64,000 nucleotides of DNA from Aeromicrobium marinum DSM 15272 (GTDB lineage: Bacteria; Actinomycetota; Actinomycetes; Propionibacteriales; Nocardioidaceae). The notes beneath the pieces were generated by a model. That model did no database searches. It had not been told where the DNA came from and saw nothing but the letters and a program-made list of their open reading frames with translations. Made by a program: the position numbers and the translations under genes. The stretch lies in the NCBI RefSeq assembly GCF_000160775.2, contig NZ_CM001024.1:161016-225015 (forward strand), given 5' to 3'. Positions 57,173-64,000 of the stretch are shown one piece after another; the first letter of the stretch is position 1; each line of letters starts with the position of its first letter.

Positions 57173-58321
57173 ATGCGCGAGGTCCTGACCGAGCTGGTCG
57201 AGCGGTGGCGTGCCGGTGACACCATCGGACTGGCGACCGTCGTGGGGACCGTGCGGTCCGCGCCGCGGCCGGCCGGGGCGGCGATGCTCGTCCTTCCCGA
57301 CGGAACGGCGTCCGGTTCGGTCTCGGGCGGGTGCGTGGAGGGTGCCGTGTACGGCCTGGCCGAGGAGGTCGTGGCCGACGGGCGGGCCCGCCTGCAGCGG
57401 TACGGCTTCAGCGACGACGAGGCGTTTGCCGTCGGGCTGACCTGCGGCGGCATCATCGACGTGTTCGTCGAGCCGGTGTCGACCGCCACCTTCCCCGAGC
57501 TCGGAGGTCTCGCCGACGACATCGAGGGAGGTCGACCGGTGGCCCTGGCCACCGTCATCGACCACCCCGACCCGACCTGGCTGGGTCGCCGGTTGGTGGT
57601 CAGACCGGACGACACCAAGGGCTCACTCGGCCTGCCGCGGGCCGACGCGGCGATCGCCGACGACGCCCGGGGCCTCCTGGCGGCGGGCTCCACCACGGTC
57701 CTCACCTACGGGCCCGCCGGCGAGCGGATGGACACCGGCATGCGGGTGTTCGTCGCGTCCTTCCAGCCGCCACCCCGCATGATCGTGTTCGGGGCGATCG
57801 ACTTCGCCGCGGCCGTCGCACGCCAGGGCAAGCTGCTGGGCTACCACGTGACGGTGTGCGACGCCCGGCCCGTCTTCGCCACCCGGGCACGGTTCCGCGA
57901 GGCCGACGAGGTCGTCGTGTCGTGGCCCCATCACTACCTGGAGCGGGAGGCCGGGGCCGACAGGATCGACCGGCGCACCGTCGTGTGCGTCCTGACCCAC
58001 GACCCGAAGTTCGACGTGCCGGTGCTGAGCCTGGCCCTGCGCCTGGACGGCGACCGGCGGCCGGCGTTCGTCGGGGCGATGGGATCGCGCCGCACCCACG
58101 AGACCCGGTGGGAGCGGTTGCGCGAGGCCGGGCTGACCGAGGACCAGCTCGCGCGGCTGTCGAGTCCGATCGGCCTGGACCTGGGCGGCCGGACGCCCGA
58201 GGAGACGGCCGTGTCCGTGGCGGCGGAGATCATCGCGCTGCGGTGGGGCGGGACCGGCGACCGGCTGACCGAGACCGGCACCCGTGTCCACCACGACCCT
58301 TCTGTCGGTACCGCGCAGTAG
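57173..58321 (+). CDS. XdhC/CoxF-type Moco maturation protein
   Basis: A 382-residue XdhC/CoxI-type protein. The N-terminal XdhC_CoxI domain has ATVVGTVRSAPRPAGAAMLV and GSVSGGCVEGAV. The C-terminal Rossmann domain shows IVFGAIDFAAAVARQGKLLGYHVTVCDAR and FVGAMGSRRTHE. It sulfurates and inserts Moco into the adjacent oxidoreductase. ATG 57173 has GGAGGAG 5-11 nt upstream. Confidence 0.9.
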   Translation: MREVLTELVERWRAGDTIGLATVVGTVRSAPRPAGAAMLVLPDGTASGSVSGGCVEGAVYGLAEEVVADGRARLQRYGFSDDEAFAVGLTCGGIIDVFVEPVSTATFPELGGLADDIEGGRPVALATVIDHPDPTWLGRRLVVRPDDTKGSLGLPRADAAIADDARGLLAAGSTTVLTYGPAGERMDTGMRVFVASFQPPPRMIVFGAIDFAAAVARQGKLLGYHVTVCDARPVFATRARFREADEVVVSWPHHYLEREAGADRIDRRTVVCVLTHDPKFDVPVLSLALRLDGDRRPAFVGAMGSRRTHETRWERLREAGLTEDQLARLSSPIGLDLGGRTPEETAVSVAAEIIALRWGGTGDRLTETGTRVHHDPSVGTAQ

Positions 58322-58324
58322 CGT
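58319..58324 (+). promoter_or_regulatory. Leaderless -10 element of the DHFR-family gene
   Basis: TAGCGT overlaps the xdhC stop codon and lies 6 nt before ATG 58331. No Shine-Dalgarno is present. Confidence 0.5.
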
Positions 58325-58330
58325 CGCGGC

Positions 58331-58912
58331 ATGCCGCGCACGTCGTACGTCACCGCCACGAGCCTCGACGGGTTCATCGCCACCGACGACCACTCGCTCG
58401 AGTGGTTGTTCGCCGCCACGATCGAGCCGGGGGGACCGTTCGACCACGACACCTTCATGGCCGGTGTCGGGGCCGCGGTCATGGGGCGGTCGACCTACGA
58501 CTGGCTGGTCCATCACCTCGCCGACTCCGGCGAACCGTGGCCGTACACCATCCCGTGCTGGGTCCTCACCCACCGGTCCGCCGATCCGCTCCCCGGGGCC
58601 GACGTACGGTTCGCGGCCCAGGACGTGACCGAGCTGCATCCGGCCATGCTGGCCTCTGCCGCCGGACGTGACCTGTGGGTCGTGGGCGGCGGAGACATCG
58701 CCGGCCGGCTGGCGGTGGCCGGTCTGCTCGACGAGGTCGTGGTGTCCATCGCGCCGGTCACGCTCGGGTCCGGCGCCCCCCTGCTGCCGCACCGCGTCGA
58801 CCTGCGGCTCGAGGACACGGGGCGCAACGTCGACTTCGTGTGCGCGCGCTTCGCGGTGGTACCGCCCGCACCGCACGGGGTGTCTCATCTCACATCCGCT
58901 GATCCTGCGTAA
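58331..58912 (+). CDS. Dihydrofolate-reductase-fold family protein (RibD C-terminal type)
   Basis: A 193-residue protein. It has SYVTATSLDGFIATDDHSLEWLF, AVMGRSTYDWLV (NADPH loop) and DLWVVGGGDIAGRLAVAGLLDEVVVSIAPVTLGSGAPLL, all typical of the stand-alone YwjB/YyaP-like RibD_C reductases. The physiological substrate is unknown. A weak similarity in fold, not in sequence, links it to the other RibD-like reductase at 36514-37266. Confidence 0.87.
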   Translation: MPRTSYVTATSLDGFIATDDHSLEWLFAATIEPGGPFDHDTFMAGVGAAVMGRSTYDWLVHHLADSGEPWPYTIPCWVLTHRSADPLPGADVRFAAQDVTELHPAMLASAAGRDLWVVGGGDIAGRLAVAGLLDEVVVSIAPVTLGSGAPLLPHRVDLRLEDTGRNVDFVCARFAVVPPAPHGVSHLTSADPA

Positions 58913-59062
58913 TCCACGGGGTCGCGAGCCCGTCTCCTCCATCGGGTGGGAATCCATGTCGGTCGGTGACGTCTGTCGCCGATCGGTGGGTCCTGCCGTC
59001 AGCAGGTAGGGCCGCCATCGACGTCGGCCCTTCACGTACACGAGGACGAGGGACGAGATCAC

Positions 59063-60559
59063 ATGGTGATGCGAGGGAACAGGCAGGCGCCGCGGCGCCG
59101 GACCACGGCCGGGGGTGTGGTCCTGGCGATGACCGCCACCGCCGGTTGGGCCATCGGCGGGGCTCCGGCCGCGTCAGCGGCTGACATCGACGAGGCGTTC
59201 AGCGGCACCGCCCGCAACTACGGCGTGTTCGCAGCGGTCGGGCTGTTGAACAACTCCATCAACGCGCGCGCCAACATCGCCGAGGGCGTCGTGGTCGTCA
59301 ACAGCAAGGGCCTGTCGGCCTACGACGGCACCGGCGTCGGACAGTTCGCCGTGCCCTCGACGGTCGCGAACGACCCGACGGCCCGCGCCTACGGTCGCGC
59401 CGCTCCGGTCGGGGTGGGAGCCGTCGGACTCAACCTGCAGCTGGTCAAGGCCGAGTCGGTGTCGACCACCGTGGTCGACGGCGTCCTGGACGTGCAGGAC
59501 TTCGGCACGCTGAACATCCCGGTCCTGGGCAACCTCAGTGTTCTCACCGGGTCGGCCGACACCAACTGGAACGACACGGTGCTCACGGCCGGTGGCCGCC
59601 TCGGCTACGCCGAGTCGAACACCGGTGCGCTGACCCTGCTCGACCCGACGCTGGGCATCCCGCTTCCGGTCGGCATCTTCCCCCTGGGCGAGGCCGACCT
59701 CGGCCAGAACACCAGCGAGGTCTCGCTCGTCCCCGATTCCGCGGCGTGCTCCACCGGCCTCGCCGTGCAGTCGCAGGTCAGCTGGGACTTCGCCGACATC
59801 GCCCTGTTCAACGGCCTGGTCAACGTCTCGTGGGGCGGTGACGCGGGCAACCCGAACGACTCGGCCCTGTTGACGGCGACCGCGAACGGCATGCCGGCCG
59901 GTGCCGACCTCGTGGTGTCGGAGCTGCCGGACATGACGATCCGGATCGGCGACGCCTCGGTCGAGCTGCAGCCCGGTCTGGCGATCGAGCTCGACCAGGT
60001 CTTCAACGGGTCCCCGGTGGGCAATGCCCTGTCCGGTCTCATCGACGGTGAGATCACCTACACCGGCACCACCAACGTCGTCGAGGCCGCCAACGGCACC
60101 GTGGCGGGTGGATCGCTGAACGGTCTGCAGGCCGATCTCACCCTCGCGCCGATCCCGATCGTGGCGCCGGCGGGTCTCGGCGCCGCCGAGCTCGGCTTCG
60201 AGCGCGCGGACGCGCAGGTCCAGGCCCCGCTGGGCGGCATCAACTGCAGCGACTCGGGTACCGATCAGACCGGTGTCGATCAGACCGGTGTCGATCAGAC
60301 CGGTGTCGATCAGACCGGTGTCGATCAGACCGGTGTCGATCAGACGGGCACTGATCAGTCCGGCAGCGCCCAGAACGGCGCCACGCAGGCGGGTGCGAAC
60401 CAGTTCGGTGCCTCGGGATCGGGCAGCTCCGGAGGGAGCCACCTGCCGGCGACCGGTGGCTCGCCCGTCTCGCTGCTGATGTGGGGCCTCGGCCTCCTCG
60501 CGCTGGGCCTGGCGACCCTCGGGTCGTCGGTCATCCGCACGTCCCGTACGCGCGGCTGA
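59063..60559 (+). CDS. LPxTG-anchored surface protein, choice-of-anchor G type
   Basis: A 498-residue exported protein. The signal peptide (about residues 1-40, ending AASA) leads into a beta-rich body of about 360 residues that resembles the choice-of-anchor G domain. A GTDQT/GVDQT repeat linker (about 399-433) is followed by a Ser/Gly-rich stretch and the sortase signal LPATG, a hydrophobic helix and a basic tail (RTSRTRG). It is probably attached to the cell wall by a sortase. ATG 59063 is used; ATG 59069 is an alternative. Confidence 0.85.
   Translation: MVMRGNRQAPRRRTTAGGVVLAMTATAGWAIGGAPAASAADIDEAFSGTARNYGVFAAVGLLNNSINARANIAEGVVVVNSKGLSAYDGTGVGQFAVPSTVANDPTARAYGRAAPVGVGAVGLNLQLVKAESVSTTVVDGVLDVQDFGTLNIPVLGNLSVLTGSADTNWNDTVLTAGGRLGYAESNTGALTLLDPTLGIPLPVGIFPLGEADLGQNTSEVSLVPDSAACSTGLAVQSQVSWDFADIALFNGLVNVSWGGDAGNPNDSALLTATANGMPAGADLVVSELPDMTIRIGDASVELQPGLAIELDQVFNGSPVGNALSGLIDGEITYTGTTNVVEAANGTVAGGSLNGLQADLTLAPIPIVAPAGLGAAELGFERADAQVQAPLGGINCSDSGTDQTGVDQTGVDQTGVDQTGVDQTGVDQTGTDQSGSAQNGATQAGANQFGASGSGSSGGSHLPATGGSPVSLLMWGLGLLALGLATLGSSVIRTSRTRG
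60257..60361 (+). repeat. In-frame 15-bp tandem repeat encoding GVDQT
   Basis: Seven 15-bp units encode GTDQT, five GVDQT and GTDQS. Units 60272-60346 differ only in the last base of the fifth copy. The near-identity means copy number could change by slippage without a frameshift. The segment is the linker between the surface domain and the LPATG anchor. Confidence 0.92.
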
Positions 60560-60628
60560 CACTCCGCTGATCCCGGGAGGGCGCGACCGGCACGCTCGGT
60601 CGCGCCTTCCCGGCAGGAAGGCAGTTCC

Positions 60629-61387
60629 ATGGTTTCGCCCTCGCTCGAGGACTCCCGGAGCATCGAGGACCCGCCGGTCGGCGGCCCGACCCGGTGGATC
60701 TTCCGTGCCCTGCTCGTGGCCGTCCTCGTGCACACGACCGCCGTCGCCCTGTGGGTCGGGCCTCCCAACCTCATCAAGGCCGAGGTCGGCACCGACCGCC
60801 TGGCCGCCTACATCGACCCGTTCTTCGACCAGAGCTGGTCGATCTTCGCTCCCGTGCCCAAGCGGGGCTCGTCGGTCCTGGAGGTCCGCGCGATGCTCCC
60901 CGACGGTGAGGTGAGCGAATGGGTCGCGGTCACCGAGGGCGAGAACGAGCTGGTGCGGTACTCCTTGACGCCCGGCCGGATGTCGATCGCGTCCCGGCGC
61001 GTCGCCACCACCCTGACGAACGCCTCCTCCCGGCTCTCCACGGCGCAGGCCGAGGTCGTCGCCCGCGACTGGACCGACACCGACTCGCTACGGTCGGCCC
61101 TGCTCGCGGCGGCCGGCGCCGACGCCGCCGCCGCCGACCTGTACCTGCAGGGTGACACCGCCGCCGTCGCCTACGCGACCCTGACCGCGCGGACCCGCTG
61201 GGACGACGTGGACCAGGTGCAGTACCGGACCCGCCGGCAGATGGTCCGCGAGTATGCCGACCGGGGCGACGAGCCGGTCCAGGTGCTCGACTGGGTCGTG
61301 GGCGGATGGCGTTCGGCCGCCTCGGTCAGCCCGGTCGCGGTGGAGCAGTTCGCCGACCATCTCGACGACATCGGAGTGACGCCATGA
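60629..61387 (+). CDS. DUF5819 family protein
   Basis: A 252-residue protein with one membrane helix (residues 26-46) followed by the DUF5819 region: YIDPFFDQSWSIFAPVPKRGSSVLEVRA and an RYSLTPGRMS segment. The rest is helical and probably outside the membrane. The ATG has AAGGA. Its stop overlaps the HTTM gene (ATGA), a pairing often seen for these two families. Confidence 0.85.
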   Translation: MVSPSLEDSRSIEDPPVGGPTRWIFRALLVAVLVHTTAVALWVGPPNLIKAEVGTDRLAAYIDPFFDQSWSIFAPVPKRGSSVLEVRAMLPDGEVSEWVAVTEGENELVRYSLTPGRMSIASRRVATTLTNASSRLSTAQAEVVARDWTDTDSLRSALLAAAGADAAAADLYLQGDTAAVAYATLTARTRWDDVDQVQYRTRRQMVREYADRGDEPVQVLDWVVGGWRSAASVSPVAVEQFADHLDDIGVTP

Positions 61388-62466
61388 CCGCACCCGCCCG
61401 GCCCCGCCCTCGCTGGCGGGACGTCGAGGACCGACTGCTGGGGGTCGACCTGGCGCTGCACGGCGTCGCCGTGTGCCGCATCCTCATCGGCCTGGCGCTG
61501 CTGGGCCTGCTGGCGACCAACTTCGGTGCCCGACACGTCCTGTGGGGCGAAGCGTCGGTCTGGGTCGACCCGTACCGCGCGACGAACTCCTTCGAGCCAT
61601 GGCTGTGGAACCTCGGTGCCCTGCCGCCCGCGCTCTTCACGACGGTCTACCTGGCCGTCATGGCCTGCGCCGTCGCCTTCGTCGTCGGCTGGCGTGCGTG
61701 GTTGTTCGGCCCGCTGCTGTGGCTCGGCTCCTGGCAGCTGGTGGAGCTCAACCCCCTGCTCGGCGACCAGGGCGACAACATCGCCCGCATCGGGCTGCTG
61801 CTGTTGCTGTTCACCCGGAACTCGGCACGGTGGTCGTTCGACGCCGACCGGGCCGCGCTCGGGGTCCCCGGTGCCTTCGCCTACCTCGTGGGCGACCGTT
61901 GGGGACTGAAGCAGTACGTCGACGTCGCCGACCTGCGCCGGCTTCGGACCGCGGTCCACAACCTGGCCGTGATCGTGCTCGCCGTCCAGGTGGTCACGAT
62001 CTACGTCGCCGCCGGGTTCTACAAGGTCCAGGGCGGTCCGTGGCAGTACGGCACGGCCCTGTACTACCCGCTGCAGCTCGACGAGTTCCGGCCGTTCCCC
62101 TTCCTCAACGACCTCCTGCCCGGGCTGCCGGTGATCATGGCCGTCTCGACGATGGCCGTGGTCGCCGTGCAGCTGTTCTTCCCGTTCCTGCTGCTCCACC
62201 GACAGTCCCGCAGGTTCGCCCTGGTCGCCGTGGTCCTCATGCATCTGGGCATCGCCGTCCTGATGGGTCTGCCGTGGTTCTCGTTGTCGATGGTGGCCTT
62301 CGACGCCCTGTTCGTGAGCACCGCCACCTACCTGGTGGTGCAGGAGCGCGCCATCGGAGCGTGGGAGTGGTCGGTGATCAGGATCGAGCGGACCCGCAGC
62401 CGGCGAGGGCAACGGGTCCTGGCCCGCCACGAAGCGGGTCTGCACGCCGACAGGGCCGAACCATGA
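61384..62466 (+). CDS. HTTM-domain membrane protein
   Basis: A 360-residue polytopic membrane protein of the HTTM (horizontally transferred transmembrane, vitamin K-dependent carboxylase-related) group. Key segments are AVCRILIGLALLGLLATN, WQLVELNPLLGDQGDNI, YVAAGFYKVQGGPWQYGTALYYPLQ and VVLMHLGIAVLMGLPWFS. The enzymatic activity is unknown. It overlaps both neighbours by 4 bp. Confidence 0.87.
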   Translation: MTAPARPRPRWRDVEDRLLGVDLALHGVAVCRILIGLALLGLLATNFGARHVLWGEASVWVDPYRATNSFEPWLWNLGALPPALFTTVYLAVMACAVAFVVGWRAWLFGPLLWLGSWQLVELNPLLGDQGDNIARIGLLLLLFTRNSARWSFDADRAALGVPGAFAYLVGDRWGLKQYVDVADLRRLRTAVHNLAVIVLAVQVVTIYVAAGFYKVQGGPWQYGTALYYPLQLDEFRPFPFLNDLLPGLPVIMAVSTMAVVAVQLFFPFLLLHRQSRRFALVAVVLMHLGIAVLMGLPWFSLSMVAFDALFVSTATYLVVQERAIGAWEWSVIRIERTRSRRGQRVLARHEAGLHADRAEP

Positions 62467-63197
62467 CGCGGCAGCACTGGGTGGTCCCGGTCCTGCTGGC
62501 CGTCCTGGCCGGCGGCTGCGGGGCGTCGGGGACGAGCTCGTCGGAATCACCGGCCGGCCCCGAGCCTTCGTCGTCTGCGTCGCCGACGATCACGATCGAC
62601 GCCGACGACGCCCTGCGGTGGGAACAGGTGCGCGACGCCATCCCGGTCACCGGCGGACTGATCCTGGCCGGTGGGACGACCGATGCGACCGGTGAGGGCG
62701 AGTTCACCGTCACGGCCGACCTGGCCACCGCTCGGTTCGAGGCACGGATCAGCAACGAAGCCCATGACGTGACCGTCCGGCACCGGGACCAGACGACCTG
62801 GGTCCTGGCCGACCCCGCCTACTGGGTCGCTGCGGGCTACACCCCGGAGTCCGCAGCGTCGGCCGAGGGCCGGTGGGTCCTGCTCGACCAGATCGGGAGC
62901 CAGCGGTACCGCGACCAGTACGGTCCCGGTGCGGTGCTCGCCCCCTTGTCGGACCTGGCGGCATCGGACCTGACGGTGTCCCGTCGATCGGACCGCGAGG
63001 GGGTGGCCGTGATCGAGTTCGACTTCGTGACGGACGGGACGCCCCGGACCGTCGTGGTGACCGCCGACGGTGACCCGTGGGTGGTCGAGGTGACGGCGAC
63101 GCGTGACGGGGCGGTGGCGACCACCCGTCTCACCCGTGCGCCGGGCCCCGTCGAGATCTCGGTGCCGGACGCGGACACCGTCGTGGGGGCATCGTGA
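62463..63197 (+). CDS. Lipoprotein of unknown function
   Basis: A 244-residue lipoprotein with signal sequence and lipobox LAGGC (Cys near residue 19), a Ser/Pro linker (22-43) and a soluble alpha/beta domain resembling the LppX/LprAFG type of lipid-binding lipoproteins (a weak similarity, by the pattern of alternating strands). It overlaps the HTTM gene (ATGA) and the next gene (GTGA). Confidence 0.78.
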   Translation: MTRQHWVVPVLLAVLAGGCGASGTSSSESPAGPEPSSSASPTITIDADDALRWEQVRDAIPVTGGLILAGGTTDATGEGEFTVTADLATARFEARISNEAHDVTVRHRDQTTWVLADPAYWVAAGYTPESAASAEGRWVLLDQIGSQRYRDQYGPGAVLAPLSDLAASDLTVSRRSDREGVAVIEFDFVTDGTPRTVVVTADGDPWVVEVTATRDGAVATTRLTRAPGPVEISVPDADTVVGAS

Positions 63198-63721
63198 GGC
63201 GCCTCACCCGGTCCGCCGCCGCTGCGACGGTCGTGACCCTCCTGGCCCTGGCCGGTGGTGCCTGCTCACCGGGGTCCGAGCCCCCGGACCGCGACACGGT
63301 GCCGGAGCAGACGTCCTCGGCGCCGGCAGAGCCGCTGATCGACCCGCGTACGGCTGGGGGCTACTGCCCCCGACTCGCCGCGATGGCCGCACTGGCCGCG
63401 CAGGACACCACCTCCGCGACGTCTCCTGACGAGGTCCTGCGGCACCGCCTGGAGGTCCTCGCCGGCGCGTTCGCACAGCTGGCCGGGGAGTCGCCCGACC
63501 CGGTCGCCGGCACGGCCTGGTCAGCCGTGGCCACCGCGTTCGACGAGGCCGACAACGTCTTCCGTGCGACCGGCGGCAGTCTGGCCAACGACGGGGTGAT
63601 CGTGGAACTGGCGGAGCTCAAGGTGACGCTCGAGCAGCAGCTGCTGTCGGTGCGCGAGCACGTCCGGGCGGCGTGCGACCTCGACATCGACGCGGTCGCG
63701 GGCTACGCGGTCGGGTCCTAG
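63194..63721 (+). CDS. Small lipoprotein of unknown function
   Basis: A 175-residue lipoprotein. The lipobox LAGGAC places the Cys near residue 24, and a short linker follows. The mature part is largely alpha-helical with Cys58 and Cys161, which could form a disulfide. No family is recognised. It starts at GTG 63194, overlapping the preceding stop. Its stop overlaps that of a convergent gene. Confidence 0.75.
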   Translation: MRRLTRSAAAATVVTLLALAGGACSPGSEPPDRDTVPEQTSSAPAEPLIDPRTAGGYCPRLAAMAALAAQDTTSATSPDEVLRHRLEVLAGAFAQLAGESPDPVAGTAWSAVATAFDEADNVFRATGGSLANDGVIVELAELKVTLEQQLLSVREHVRAACDLDIDAVAGYAVGS

Positions 63722-64000
63722 ACGAATCCCCGGGTGGCCCAGGTGTTGTTCGACGGGCTCGGGTCGGCGTTGTCGGGGGCGGACGCCTCGATCCGGAAGC
63801 GCGGCGGCCCGTCGGTGCGGACCAGCAGGGGCACGAAACCGAAGCGCAACGGCAGGGCGGACAGCAGACAGGTGAGCGAGGTCCGGTCATCGACCACGGT
63901 CGGGTCGCAGGTGACGCGCCCGGACCACGGCAGGGTGTAGGGGGCGTGCTCGAGCAGGTTGGTGAACTCCAGGTCCATGGTCGTGCTGTCACCGGCGGAG
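63718..64000 (-). CDS. C-terminal part of an exported beta-domain protein (5' end outside window)
   Basis: The frame is open to the window edge and ends at TAG (63720-63718), giving at least 94 residues. It reads as a beta-sandwich C-terminus with two Cys and the sequence APDNADPSPSNNTW. This resembles the DUF11/CARDB-type domains of surface proteins. An ATG at 63978 is probably internal. The convergent stops overlap by two bases. Confidence 0.55.
   Translation of the reverse strand, partial: SAGDSTTMDLEFTNLLEHAPYTLPWSGRVTCDPTVVDDRTSLTCLLSALPLRFGFVPLLVRTDGPPRFRIEASAPDNADPSPSNNTWATRGFV

Noticed and set aside
60257-60361. Possible CRISPR or minisatellite
   Set aside because: The units are contiguous without spacers and stay in frame inside a surface-protein gene.

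Overview
The window is high-GC DNA with dense gene packing, frequent 4-bp start/stop overlaps, GTG starts, many mycobacterial-type lipid genes (fadE, fadD, MaoC, lipid-transfer thiolase, EthA-like monooxygenase), DUF3263, LytR_C, DUF6457 and HTTM proteins, and a CysO-like sulfur carrier. This points to an actinobacterial chromosome, most likely of the Nocardioidaceae type (Nocardioides/Aeromicrobium). The genus is an inference. I saw no rRNA, tRNA, CRISPR array, phage genes or intact insertion sequence.

Layout. 1-0.8 kb: the C-terminus of an exported protein, then an array of REP-like repeats. 0.8-6.2 kb: an oxygenase operon (HSL-type esterase, ferritin-like protein, Baeyer-Villiger-type monooxygenase, AurF-like diiron oxygenase) facing a MerR-type regulator. 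6.3-10.4 kb: a lipoprotein, an acyl-CoA ligase with a divergent TetR regulator, and an acyl-CoA dehydrogenase. 10.5-14.7 kb: three coupled genes for exported proteins (FG-GAP, secretory lipase, beta-helix). 14.8-22.1 kb: an AraC regulator facing a MaoC/thiolase/SRPBCC/SDR operon, then an EthA-like monooxygenase with an SDR. 22.1-22.9 kb: repeats and a transposase remnant. 22.9-26.8 kb: nitroreductase, fdhD and a YdeP-type molybdoenzyme. 26.8-33.5 kb: a TetR-led leftward operon (nitronate monooxygenase-like, SDR, crotonase, hydrolase, DoxX, MobA-DUF6457) facing an acyl-CoA dehydrogenase. 33.6-40.4 kb: small membrane protein, acetyltransferase, then a leftward run ung/AI-2E/RibD-like/DHPS-like/metal receptor, and an MFS transporter. 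40.4-44.6 kb: GNAT, otsA, DUF3263, LytR_C, otsB and an HExxH protein. 44.6-46.4 kb: a SAM riboswitch controlling a ThrC-like enzyme and a CysO-like sulfur carrier. 46.4-50.1 kb: four tightly coupled membrane/cupredoxin-like genes of unknown function. 50.1-53.6 kb: repeats, two CIRCE operators, groEL, a terminator, MmcQ/YjbR and DUF1353 proteins. 53.6-58.9 kb: an isoquinoline oxidoreductase-type molybdoenzyme with MocA- and XdhC-type maturation genes and a DHFR-family reductase. 59-64 kb: an LPxTG-type surface protein, DUF5819 and HTTM membrane proteins, two lipoproteins and the end of another protein.

The most interesting points are: (1) the SAM-riboswitch-controlled ThrC-like plus sulfur-carrier pair, which suggests protein-thiocarboxylate homocysteine synthesis rather than threonine synthesis; (2) the four-gene membrane/cupredoxin operon; (3) the MerR-linked operon combining a BVMO, two diiron proteins and an esterase; (4) an RibD-like/DHPS-like/metal-receptor trio; (5) a very regular series of leaderless promoters (TAnnnT-like hexamer, 6-7 nt, then ATG/GTG), several overlapped by perfect palindromes; (6) several families of intergenic inverted repeats.
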